Shown here: positions 1 to 6,574 of the stretch, in pieces
Numbering within the stretch: the stretch's first letter is position 1
Layout: each line of letters starts with the position of its first letter
Assembly (NCBI GenBank): GCA_009930125.1
Contig: RZYZ01000052.1
Coordinates: 1-11,449 of the forward strand
Length of the DNA: 11,449 nt
Origin: Clostridia bacterium
GTDB lineage: Bacteria; Bacillota; Clostridia; Clostridiales; Clostridiaceae
Reading direction: 5' to 3'
Program-made: the position numbers and the translations under genes
The notes under the pieces: model-generated
Seen by the model: the letters and a program-made list of their open reading frames with translations, nothing else
Told to the model about the DNA's origin: nothing
The model's database searches: none

Positions 1-2
1 TT

Positions 3-302
3 GAGTACAACAACGATCAGACGGAAACGAGGCGTCACCATAGTTATTCAGACCAAAACGACAAATTCGATACCCTCATGACCGAAGAAGATGCACTTGA
101 AATGGTGCTGGCCAATCTTGAGAAAGAAGCTGTAAGAAAAGCTATTCAGGCTTTGGAGCCTCAGCAGCAGGAACTGGTGATGGATCTATATTACCGGGAG
201 ATGCCAATAGCTCACATTGCCAAGCGCGATGGAGTTGATGAAGCTGCCATTCGCAATCGAAGAAAACGCATTTTGAAAAAAATCAAAAAAAGTTTATTTT
301 AG
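3..302 (+). CDS. Sigma-70 region 4-like regulator, 5' end cut by window
   Basis: The reading frame is open from base 3 to the stop at 300-302, giving 99 visible residues; the true start lies upstream of the window. An internal ATG at 78 has no ribosome binding site, and the 25 codons before it (EYNNDQTETRRHHSYSDQND, then KFDTL) read like genuine protein, so 78 is unlikely to be the start. The C-terminal half (LEPQQQELVMDLYYREMPIA, then HIAKRDGVDEAAIRNRRKRI) is a helix-turn-helix of sigma-70 region 4 type, with the usual leucine-rich first helix, an 'IAxxxGVxxxAIRNRRKR' recognition region and a lysine-rich end. Small proteins of this kind are common in Bacillota prophages, where they are annotated as sigma factors or sigma-like activators; control of downstream phage genes is an inference. 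No region 2 is visible, so it may be an activator rather than a complete sigma factor. Confidence 0.8.
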   Translation, partial: EYNNDQTETRRHHSYSDQNDKFDTLMTEEDALEMVLANLEKEAVRKAIQALEPQQQELVMDLYYREMPIAHIAKRDGVDEAAIRNRRKRILKKIKKSLF

Positions 303-342
303 GGGGTTCGGTTTTGCTCCTCCCATGACCTATATATAGAGG
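302..342. promoter_or_regulatory. Intergenic element: weak hairpin plus CTATATATAG palindrome
   Basis: The 88-nt gap after the sigma-like gene opens with a G-run (302-306) that can pair with 319-323 (five pairs, one G-T wobble, 12-nt loop). A perfect 10-bp palindrome CTATATATAG follows at 330-339, extendable to CC...GG with a one-base bulge. There is no T-run after the hairpin, so it is not a standard intrinsic terminator. The TATATA core could serve as a -10 box, but no good -35 box sits 16-18 bp upstream, so I do not call a promoter. An operator, or an RNA structure controlling the next gene, is possible. Confidence 0.3.
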
Positions 343-390
343 CCACTGATAAGGAACTCAAAGCTCAATATGAAAGGTAGGTGATATGAG

Positions 391-639
391 ATGAGTAAAC
401 AAGGCGTTTTAAATCTTCAAAAGGCAAAGACCATGCATCATGTGGAAATAGGCATCAAGAAACCAAGTCCTAATCAGGTGCTTGCCGCCAGAAAAGTGAC
501 ACTCCGGGATCGCTTATTAAATGCAATCTTTGGAGATGGACACAAGATGGTAGTTCTCGTACCTGGAGACAGTGTCGGAACCATTTCCATTACGGAGATG
601 GAAGTGCAAGAAACGAATGAAGCAGAAGAAATCAAATAG
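391..639 (+). CDS. Small conserved phage protein of unknown function (82 aa)
   Basis: Encodes 82 residues. The start at 391 is supported by AGGTAGGTGAT just upstream; the nearby ATGs at 369 and 386 and the GTG at 381 all run into stops within a few codons. The N-terminal 30 residues are basic (LQKAKTMHHVEIGIKKPSPN). The middle (about 35-70, VTLRDRLLNAIFGDGHKMVV and then LVPGDSVGTISITE) looks like a helix followed by beta strands, and the last 12 residues are acidic. I recall small proteins with a similar 'RLLN..FG..HK..V.VPGDSV' core in Bacillota prophages near the sigma-like gene, but I know of no assigned function. There is no signal peptide, membrane segment or metal motif. It lies 14 nt before metK and is probably co-transcribed with it. 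Confidence 0.7.
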   Translation: MSKQGVLNLQKAKTMHHVEIGIKKPSPNQVLAARKVTLRDRLLNAIFGDGHKMVVLVPGDSVGTISITEMEVQETNEAEEIK

Positions 640-653
640 AGAGGAGCAAGTAA

Positions 654-1874
654 ATGAAAGATAATCAGAAACCAGCATATGTTTTTACCTCTGAATCAGT
701 AACGGAGGGACACCCTGATAAACTCTGCGATCAGGTGGCCGATGCGATTATGGATTCCATTATTTTGGAGGATCCAGAAGCAAGAACAGCAATCGAAGTC
801 ACTGCAGCAGATGGACTCATCCATGTGTTTGGAGAAACCAGCACTGAGAAGAGAATTGACTACAAAAGAGTAATCAAAGATGTGATTTTTGACATCGGAT
901 ATCGAGCAGACGAGCTATCAACAGACGGTGAGTTCTATAGAATGCTTATCGCAATCAACAAGCAATCACCTGATATCGCAATGGGGGTTGATAAGAAGGA
1001 AATTGGTGCCGGTGATCAAGGGATGATGTTTGGCTATGCCACTGATGAAACCCCAGAGCTTATGCCACTGCCATTAGTTCTCTCGCATAAGCTCTGCATG
1101 AGACTAGCTGAAGTGAGAAAATCTGGGCTACTTCCTTATCTTAAGCCCGATGGAAAAGCTCAAGTTTCACTGGGATATGGAAAAGATAACAAACCTCTAT
1201 CCATTGAAGCGATTGTAGTCTCCACTCAACATGCTGAAAGTGTAGATATTGAAAAGCTGAGGGAGGATGTGACGAAGCACATCATCCTTAAAGTCATCTC
1301 ACATGAGCTCTTGACTGGCAGAACTAAAGTAATGATCAATCCCACTGGAAGGTTCGTGTTTGGTGGCCCAGCTGCTGACTCAGGTTTGACCGGTAGAAAG
1401 ATAATCGTTGATACCTATGGAAGCAAGGGACGTCATGGCGGTGGCGCTTTCTCAGGAAAGGATCCAACGAAGGTAGACCGCTCAGGAGCATATCTTGCCA
1501 GATACATCGCAAAGAACATTGTCGCAGCAGGTCTTGCTAAGGAATGCGAGGTGCAGGTTTCTTACGCTATTGGTGTGGCTAAGCCAGTATCTTTCCATGT
1601 AGACACCTTTGGTAGCGGAAATCTACCGGATGAAGTATTGACGGAAATCATTAATGCACTCATTGACATGAGACCAGGCACGGTCATCAAGTCTTTTGGA
1701 TTGAGACGGCCCATCTACAGACAGTTTGCAGCCTACGGTCACTTTGGTAGAGAGAAGATGTCGCTGGACAGTGAAGAAAGAAACACACCCTGGGAGATGA
1801 AGGACCTGGTGCCAATTCTTAGAGAGCTGGCTAATGACTATTTTAAGAAGAAAGGAGAATCGAAGGATGAGTAA
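654..1874 (+). CDS. metK: S-adenosylmethionine synthetase (methionine adenosyltransferase)
   Basis: Makes S-adenosylmethionine from ATP and methionine, releasing phosphate and diphosphate; a cytoplasmic enzyme normally encoded in the host core genome. All three family domains are present in 406 residues, against about 380-400 for bacterial MetK. Visible signatures are GHPDK (19-23, catalytic His20), GAGDQGMMFGYATDE (118-132), DGKAQV (166-171), ADSGLTGRK (241-249), the phosphate loop GGGAFSGKD (262-270) and a C-terminal YGHFGR. No key residue appears lost, so it should be active. GAGAGGAG (638-645) lies seven bases before the ATG. It sits inside a phage-type operon and overlaps the next gene by 8 nt, so it belongs to the element rather than to host DNA. 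Likely roles are feeding a phage methyltransferase outside the window or offsetting SAM loss; both are inference. Confidence 0.95.
   Translation: MKDNQKPAYVFTSESVTEGHPDKLCDQVADAIMDSIILEDPEARTAIEVTAADGLIHVFGETSTEKRIDYKRVIKDVIFDIGYRADELSTDGEFYRMLIAINKQSPDIAMGVDKKEIGAGDQGMMFGYATDETPELMPLPLVLSHKLCMRLAEVRKSGLLPYLKPDGKAQVSLGYGKDNKPLSIEAIVVSTQHAESVDIEKLREDVTKHIILKVISHELLTGRTKVMINPTGRFVFGGPAADSGLTGRKIIVDTYGSKGRHGGGAFSGKDPTKVDRSGAYLARYIAKNIVAAGLAKECEVQVSYAIGVAKPVSFHVDTFGSGNLPDEVLTEIINALIDMRPGTVIKSFGLRRPIYRQFAAYGHFGREKMSLDSEERNTPWEMKDLVPILRELANDYFKKKGESKDE
1851..1857 (+). promoter_or_regulatory. Ribosome binding site AAAGGAG fixing start at 1867
   Basis: AAAGGAG lies nine bases before ATG 1867, inside the end of metK. 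The longer reading frame from 1834 has no such site, so the internal ATG is the better start. Confidence 0.7.
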
Positions 1875-2256
1875 AATCAAACTCGCGCTGGATGTTGTCA
1901 GTGATCTTAAGTCACTGGCTGAAAGTATAGAGACTTTGGTACATGCTATGGAATCAAATGAAGTAGCAAATGAAGAACCAACTAAAAAGAAATCAAAAAC
2001 CAAAGCAAAGGTGGAGGAATCTGAGAACAAAGAACCTGAAGTTGGTGAAGCGACTATTGAAACACCGATTGAAGAAGCACCAGAAGAAAAACAACCAAGC
2101 CTTGAGGAAGTCAGAGCAGCTATGGCAGATAAAAGCAGAGACGGTCATAGAGAGGCGGTGAAAGCCATCATCACCAAATATGGAGCCAATAACCTCTCAT
2201 CTCTAGATTCAAAGCATTATGCAGCTGCCCTGAAGGAAGTGGGTGAGCTGAAGTGA
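1867..2256 (+). CDS. Acidic two-part hypothetical phage protein (129 aa)
   Basis: Encodes 129 residues from ATG 1867; the frame also opens at 1834, but only 1867 has a spaced ribosome binding site. It overlaps metK by 8 nt and the next gene by 4 nt, so translation is probably coupled. The N-terminus (1-30) is a predicted amphipathic helix (MSKIKLALDVVSDLKSLAES). Residues 35-78 are a low-complexity Lys/Glu linker. The C-terminus (79-129: LEEVRAAMADKSRDGHREAV, then KAIITKYGANNLSSLDSKHY) looks like a small helical domain resembling a SAP/HeH-like unit. Similar phage proteins are sometimes labelled 'rRNA biogenesis protein rrp5', which I regard as a propagated misannotation. Its place before the nuclease and SSB genes suggests a replication or recombination accessory role; the function is unknown. 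Confidence 0.75.
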   Translation: MSKIKLALDVVSDLKSLAESIETLVHAMESNEVANEEPTKKKSKTKAKVEESENKEPEVGEATIETPIEEAPEEKQPSLEEVRAAMADKSRDGHREAVKAIITKYGANNLSSLDSKHYAAALKEVGELK

Positions 2257-3389
2257 GTGGTTCATATAACACCCATTCCATCTACTCGGCATCAGGGGCG
2301 CATCGGTGGATGAACTGTCCACCATCCGCTCAATTAGAGCAGCAGTTTCCAAATGAAACAAGCTCCTATGCAGAAGAAGGAACAGCAGCCCATGACCTGG
2401 CTGAACACAAGCTAAAGAAAGCGCTGAAGATGAGATCTAAGAAACCGATAAGTCCATATCACTCGGACGAAATGGACGAGATGACAGATCTGTACGTGGA
2501 ATACTGCCTAGAACTGATTGAGAGATCAAAAGAGAATTGTTCTGACCTTCAAATCCTAATAGAGCAGAAGCTGGACTTCAGTGATTACGTACCGGAAGGA
2601 TTTGGAACCGGTGACCTGGTTGTCGTTGGAAATGGAACCCTTCATGTGGTGGATTTGAAATATGGACGTGGTGTCATCGTTTCAGCAGAAAAGAACCCGC
2701 AGATGATGCTCTATGCACTTGGGGCCTTATCCCTTTTCGACATGCTCTACGATATCGAAAAGGTGTCTATGGCCATCGTCCAGCCAAGAGTAGATAACTT
2801 CTCTACTTGGGAGATCACAGTGGAAGAATTGCTGAAATGGGCTGAAGAAGAATTAAGACCCAAAGCTCTACTGGCTAGTACCGGTGGTGGAGAGTTCTGT
2901 GCCGGAGATCATTGCAGATTCTGTAGAGCGAAGAATCAGTGCAGGGCAAGGGCAGTGAAAAATCTTGAACTATTAAAGTATGAATTTCAGGATCCTGCTC
3001 TTTTAACAGATGAGGAAATTGCTGAAATCATCGGTCTTGCAGATGAACTGGCTAAATGGGCGGGGGATATCTACACCTACGCCACAGCACTGGCCATCAA
3101 TGAAGGTAGAGAGTGGGATGGGTTCAAGCTGGTAGAAGGAAGAACCAGAAGAAAGTTTATGGATGAAACTGCAGTTGCTGAGACTGCGAAGGAAGCAGGT
3201 TATACAGACATCTTCAAACAAAGCCTTATCACCATCACAGAGATGGAGAAGCTCATGGGCAAGAAGAAGTTCAATGACATCCTTGGAAACTTAGTAGAAA
3301 AACCAAAGGGCAAACTCACCCTGGTACCTGAAACGGACAAGCGTCAAGCTGTGGATCCTATCCATGCAGAGTTTCAGGTAGAAGAGTAA
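2253..3389 (+). CDS. DUF2800 protein, RecB/Cas4-like PD-(D/E)XK nuclease
   Basis: Predicted DNA nuclease of 378 residues. The GTG start at 2253 overlaps the previous stop (GTGA) and is needed to keep the conserved N-terminal motif 'S-x5-HRWMNCPPS' (residues 12-25), which resembles the 'S...CP' start of RecB/AddB/Cas4 nucleases. The core follows in order: GTAAH (43-47, His47), GTGD (118-121, Asp121), DLK (134-136, Asp134 and Lys136) and Q150 in NPQMMLY. A C-terminal cluster has Cys216, 221, 224 and 230; with Cys22 this could hold a 4Fe-4S cluster as in AddB and Cas4 (family knowledge; the cluster is inferred). The ribosome binding site is weak (GGGTGAG, five bases away), fitting translational coupling. 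DUF2800 genes usually sit beside DUF2815 and polymerase genes in Bacillota phages, as here, so recombination or end processing is likely. Confidence 0.88.
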   Translation: MSGSYNTHSIYSASGAHRWMNCPPSAQLEQQFPNETSSYAEEGTAAHDLAEHKLKKALKMRSKKPISPYHSDEMDEMTDLYVEYCLELIERSKENCSDLQILIEQKLDFSDYVPEGFGTGDLVVVGNGTLHVVDLKYGRGVIVSAEKNPQMMLYALGALSLFDMLYDIEKVSMAIVQPRVDNFSTWEITVEELLKWAEEELRPKALLASTGGGEFCAGDHCRFCRAKNQCRARAVKNLELLKYEFQDPALLTDEEIAEIIGLADELAKWAGDIYTYATALAINEGREWDGFKLVEGRTRRKFMDETAVAETAKEAGYTDIFKQSLITITEMEKLMGKKKFNDILGNLVEKPKGKLTLVPETDKRQAVDPIHAEFQVEE

Positions 3390-3403
3390 TAAAAGATTTT
3401 GAA

Positions 3404-3434
3404 TGCTTATAAACATGTCACCGTTTATGAAGCA
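3404..3434. other. Hairpin in gap before ssDNA-binding protein gene
   Basis: TGCTTATAAAC (3404-3414) pairs with GTTTATGAAGCA (3423-3434), giving eleven base pairs with one bulged G at 3429 and an 8-nt loop. No T-run follows, so a simple intrinsic terminator is unlikely. It lies in the 109-nt gap 3390-3498, the largest gap in the first 9 kb. A second tiny inverted repeat, GCTC/GAGC, is at 3456-3467. It may be an operator, an mRNA-processing or stability element, or part of a promoter; TTGAAT at 3400 is a poor -35 candidate with no good -10 box. Confidence 0.45.
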
Positions 3435-3498
3435 TAAATCGATTAGTGTAACCAAGCTCAGCAGAGCAAACCAATACAAATTTTAGGAGGATTTTATC

Positions 3499-4032
3499 AT
3501 GAGTAAAGAAACGAAAGTAGTCGTACCTGGAAGATTAAGCTATGTGAATGTTTTTGAACCGAAAAGTATCAATGGAAGTGACCCTAAGTACAGCGTTTCA
3601 GTCATCATTCCAAAGTCAGACAAGAAGACAGTAAATACGATTTTGAAGGCAATTGAGGCAGCTAAGCAGGAAGGTGCACCAAAGTTTGGTGGCAAGGTTC
3701 CAACAAATCTTAAAACGCCACTTCGTGATGGTGATATCGACAGGCCAGATGATCCTGCATATGAAGGGTGCTATTTTATCAACGCCAATTCAAAGAACGC
3801 ACCTCAAGTGGTGGATGGGAAGATTCAAGCCATCCTAGATCGAAGTGAAGTCTACTCTGGATGTTATGGAAAAGTAAGCCTGAACCTATATGCCTTCAAT
3901 GTGAACGGGAACCGTGGAATTGCAGCGGGCCTTGGAAACGTGCAGAAGCTTAAAGACGGAGAGCCACTGGGTGGTATGAGTCGCGCTGAGGATGACTTTG
4001 AAATTGAAGCTGACGATGATTTCTTGGCTTAG
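3499..4032 (+). CDS. DUF2815 / Enc34-like single-stranded DNA-binding protein
   Basis: Encodes 177 residues, likely an OB-fold single-stranded DNA-binding protein of the Enc34 type (the family formerly called DUF2815). The N-terminal part (VVVPGRLSYVNVFEPKS, then KYSVSVIIPKSD, residues 7-40) has the strand pattern typical of this family. The middle carries 'PLRDGDIDRPDDPAYEGCYF' and 'SGCYGKVSLNLYAFNVNGNR'. The last 16 residues (about 162-177) form an acidic tail, EDDFEIEADDDFLA, as used by many SSBs to recruit partners. AGGAGG (3485-3490) is eight bases before the ATG. It is preceded by the hairpin gap and followed 33 nt later by the polymerase gene. Expected role: coating ssDNA at phage forks and in recombination. 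The family assignment is strong; partner binding through the tail is inferred. Confidence 0.88.
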   Translation: MSKETKVVVPGRLSYVNVFEPKSINGSDPKYSVSVIIPKSDKKTVNTILKAIEAAKQEGAPKFGGKVPTNLKTPLRDGDIDRPDDPAYEGCYFINANSKNAPQVVDGKIQAILDRSEVYSGCYGKVSLNLYAFNVNGNRGIAAGLGNVQKLKDGEPLGGMSRAEDDFEIEADDDFLA

Positions 4033-4065
4033 CAGTAAAGAAGACGGAGAGGAGGTGGTAAACCC

Positions 4066-6021
4066 ATGAAGATTTTATCCATAGATATTGAGACATTTTC
4101 AGATATTGACCTTGGAAAGTGTGGTGTTTACCGCTACACCGATAGTCCTAACTTCGACATCTTGCTCTTTGCCTACAGCATTGATGAAGGTCCTGTTCAG
4201 CTGATTGATCTGGCCAGTGGTGAGGAAATACCTGAAGAAATCGTTGAGGCCATTCTAAGTGAAGACATCATCAAGACTGCCTTTAATGCCAACTTCGAAC
4301 GAGTGGCTCTTATGAGATATTTCAGTCGAAAGCTTGATAAGGAAGTGTATCTTAATCCATCTTCATGGCGGTGCAGTGAGGTTCAGGCAGCAATGCTTGG
4401 ACTTCCTCTCCACCTTGAGGGAGTAGCTAAAGTGCTAAGGCTGGGTGTTCAAAAGATGTCAGAGGGAAAACCACTGATCAGATACTTCTGTATTCCTTGT
4501 AAGCCAACAGCAGCCAATGGTGGCAGAACTAGAAACCTTCCAACAGATGCACCTGACAAATGGGAGCTATTTAAGCAATACAACATCAGAGACGTAGAAG
4601 TTGAACTGGAAATCAGAAAAAAGATCAAAGACTATCCAATACCAGAATCAGAGCAAGCCCTCTATGAACTGGACCAGCGAATTAATGATCGAGGCTTCAG
4701 GGCAGATATGAATTTCGTGATGCAGGCCATCTCCTGTGATAAGCAGTGTACCGTATCTGCTACAGAAAGAGCCTATGAATTGACTGGTCTTGAGAACCCA
4801 AACTCAGTAGCACAACTGAAAGATTGGCTAGCGGACCGTGGCGTGGAAGTGGAAAGTCTTTCAAAGAAAAACGTAAAAGAGCTGGTCTCAGAAACGGAAG
4901 GGGAGGTGGAAGAAGCATTAAAGCTTCGGCTCCTCATGGCCAAGACCAGTGTCAGAAAATATGAAGCCATTGAAAGGGCGGTTTGTTCAGATGGGAGAGT
5001 CCATGGACTCTTTCAGTTCTACGGCGCCAATCGAACAGGCCGGTTTGCCGGGAGGCTGGTGCAAGTCCAAAACCTCCCACAGAACCACCTTGTAGATTTA
5101 AAGCTTGCTAGAGATCTGGTGAAAGAAGGACGTTTTGAGGATCTGCAGATGCTCTTTGGAAATACACCTGGGGTATTGTCAGAACTTATAAGAACCGCCT
5201 TCATTCCAAAGGAAGGTTATCGGTTCATCGTAGCAGACTTTTCAGCCATAGAAGCGAGGGTCCTATCCTGGCTCGCCGGTGAGAAATGGAGAATTGAGGT
5301 ATTCCAGTCCCACGGAAAGATCTATGAGGCTTCTGCTTCACAGATGTTTCATGTACCACTTGATGAAATCACAAAGGGTAGCCCACTGAGGCAAAAGGGT
5401 AAAATTTCCGAACTCGCCTGTGGTTATGGCGGTGGGGTTGGTGCTCTAAAGTCAATGGGTGCCTTGGAGATGGGCGTGGAAGAAAACGAACTGCAAGGGC
5501 TGATTGACAACTGGCGCAGAGCCAATCCCCACATCGTAAACTTCTGGTGGGAAGTGGACAAGATGGCCATCAAAGCGGTGAAAGAAAGAACCCCGACAAG
5601 AACTCACGGAATTATCTTCACTTATAAAAGCGGCATGCTTTTCGTGACACTCCCGTCAGGTCGTGACCTGGTCTATGTGAAGCCAAAGCTGATGCTGAAT
5701 AAATTCGGACGAGAGGGTCTGACCTATGAAGGTATCGGAACCACGAAAAAGTGGGAGAGGATAGAAACCTATGGGCCAAAGATTGTGGAGAATATTGTTC
5801 AAGCAGCATCCAGAGATCTTCTGGCTGAAGCTATGCTAAGACTTGATAAAGCTGGATTTGCCATTGTAGCTCATGTGCATGATGAGGTGATTTGTGAAGT
5901 GCCTATGGGTGAGTCCGGCGTAGAAGAAGTGTGCAGCATTATGAGCGAAAGTCCAAAGTGGTCGGAAGGGTTACCTCTAGATGCAGACGGTTATGAATGT
6001 GACTTTTATCAGAAGGATTAA
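4066..6021 (+). CDS. Family A DNA polymerase with 3'-5' exonuclease domain
   Basis: Template-directed phage replication polymerase, 651 residues, related to DNA polymerase I but without a 5' nuclease domain. The proofreading domain (about 1-190) shows exo I with Asp7 and Glu9 (SIDIETFS), exo II as Asn74-x3-Glu78 (FNANFER) and exo III as Tyr172-x3-Asp176 (YNIRD). The polymerase part has TGRFAGRLVQVQNLPQ (about 324-339), motif A with Asp391 (ADFSAIEARVLSWLAG), motif B with Arg442, Lys446 and Tyr454, and motif C His605-Asp606-Glu607. All catalytic residues are present; exo II uses Glu where Pol I has Asp, which I believe is usual in this phage subgroup. GGAGGTG (4051-4057) lies eight bases before the ATG. 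It stands directly after the ssDNA-binding protein gene, so the two probably act at the same fork. Confidence 0.95.
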   Translation: MKILSIDIETFSDIDLGKCGVYRYTDSPNFDILLFAYSIDEGPVQLIDLASGEEIPEEIVEAILSEDIIKTAFNANFERVALMRYFSRKLDKEVYLNPSSWRCSEVQAAMLGLPLHLEGVAKVLRLGVQKMSEGKPLIRYFCIPCKPTAANGGRTRNLPTDAPDKWELFKQYNIRDVEVELEIRKKIKDYPIPESEQALYELDQRINDRGFRADMNFVMQAISCDKQCTVSATERAYELTGLENPNSVAQLKDWLADRGVEVESLSKKNVKELVSETEGEVEEALKLRLLMAKTSVRKYEAIERAVCSDGRVHGLFQFYGANRTGRFAGRLVQVQNLPQNHLVDLKLARDLVKEGRFEDLQMLFGNTPGVLSELIRTAFIPKEGYRFIVADFSAIEARVLSWLAGEKWRIEVFQSHGKIYEASASQMFHVPLDEITKGSPLRQKGKISELACGYGGGVGALKSMGALEMGVEENELQGLIDNWRRANPHIVNFWWEVDKMAIKAVKERTPTRTHGIIFTYKSGMLFVTLPSGRDLVYVKPKLMLNKFGREGLTYEGIGTTKKWERIETYGPKIVENIVQAASRDLLAEAMLRLDKAGFAIVAHVHDEVICEVPMGESGVEEVCSIMSESPKWSEGLPLDADGYECDFYQKD

Positions 6022-6058
6022 TAGAGATTTCAAATGAATAGAAAGCGAGGAAAGATAG

Positions 6059-6232
6059 ATGATTTCAAAAGAGTACGGAAAATACACTTTGATTTGTGAT
6101 ATATGCGGAGCGGAAACGGACGAGGAGTTCGATAGTTTTCAAGATGCTATAGATGCCAGAGAAGACATCGGATGGAAGAGTAAAAGAGTTGAGGGTGAAT
6201 GGTTGGATATTTGTCCGGATTGTATAGAGTAG
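6059..6232 (+). CDS. Small CxxC/CxxC zinc-ribbon-like protein (57 aa)
   Basis: A 57-residue frame between the polymerase and XRE genes: MISKEYGKYTLICDICGAET at the N-terminus, ending WLDICPDCIE. Cys13/Cys16 and Cys52/Cys55 form two CxxC knuckles about 35 residues apart, the usual spacing for a single zinc-binding ribbon. The connecting part is acidic with a predicted helix (FDSFQDAIDAREDIG). GAGG (6047-6050) is about eight bases before the ATG. The stop at 6230-6232 overlaps the AGGAGG of the next gene, so the two are tightly coupled. Its function is unknown; DNA, RNA or protein binding is equally possible. The paired Cys motifs, ribosome binding site and packing all support a real gene. Confidence 0.75.
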   Translation: MISKEYGKYTLICDICGAETDEEFDSFQDAIDAREDIGWKSKRVEGEWLDICPDCIE

Positions 6233-6241
6233 GAGGTTGCG

Positions 6242-6556
6242 ATGTTTTCTAAAAGATTAAAGGCTTCTCGTAAAGAAGTGGGACTAACACAAGTGGAGTT
6301 AGCGGAAATTCTTAAAGTTTCAAAGGGGACTGTTGGCATGTGGGAAACCGGAAAAAGAGAGCCAAAGTTTGATGCAATGGCACACTTATCAAGAGTACTA
6401 AATAAGTCCGTTGATTACCTTCTCGGTCTTTCAGAAAATGATTTACCTCAACCAACAGACAAAATTCTATCTAACGAGGATAGCAGACAGCAGGCACATG
6501 CAGAAGTAATTTATAGCTGCGATGATTATGACCTTGTTTTAATCAAAAAACATTAG
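6242..6556 (+). CDS. XRE-family helix-turn-helix regulator (104 aa)
   Basis: Probable DNA-binding transcription regulator. Residues 4-62 form a Cro/C1-type HTH (SKRLKASRKEVGLTQVELAE, then ILKVSKGTVGMWETGKREPK): helix 2 is at about 17-24, the recognition helix at about 28-36, and the typical family end is 'SVDYLLGL'. The C-terminal 40 residues (PQPTDKILSNEDSRQQAHAE and on) resemble no dimerization or peptidase domain I know. AGGAGG (6231-6236) lies five bases before the ATG. It is on the same strand as the replication genes and has no divergent partner, so it is less likely to be the main lysogeny repressor and more likely to tune the operon or act at the repeats further down. That target is speculation. 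Confidence 0.85.
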   Translation: MFSKRLKASRKEVGLTQVELAEILKVSKGTVGMWETGKREPKFDAMAHLSRVLNKSVDYLLGLSENDLPQPTDKILSNEDSRQQAHAEVIYSCDDYDLVLIKKH

Positions 6557-6574
6557 CAATAGAAGGAGGACGCC

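Noticed and set aside
308..338. Sigma-A promoter with TATATA as the -10 box
   Set aside because: The hexamer 17 bp upstream (TTCGGT) shares only two bases with TTGACA, so the promoter is unsupported although TATA-rich DNA is present.
1834..1866. Longer start for the 129-residue protein
   Set aside because: The extra 11 residues (MTILRRKENRR) have no ribosome binding site upstream and come from metK sequence read in another frame; ATG 1867 has AAAGGAG nine bases away.
1623..2030. Minus-strand frame of 135 codons
   Set aside because: It runs antisense across metK and the next gene, has no ribosome binding site and reads as low-quality Ser/Phe-rich sequence; the plus-strand genes have clear families and motifs.
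1970..2161. 63-codon Lys/Arg-rich plus-strand frame
   Set aside because: It is a frame-shifted shadow of the charged linker of the 129-residue protein; the basic composition comes from reading GAA/AAA-rich DNA out of frame.
3291..3479. Minus-strand membrane-like peptide across the hairpin gap
   Set aside because: It is hydrophobic only because AT-rich DNA reads as Leu/Phe/Ile, has no convincing ribosome binding site and overlaps the end of the DUF2800 gene.
6242..6556. XRE gene as the main lysogeny repressor
   Set aside because: It lies in line with replication genes, has no divergent cro-like partner or peptidase domain and no integrase nearby; such repressors normally sit at a divergent switch.
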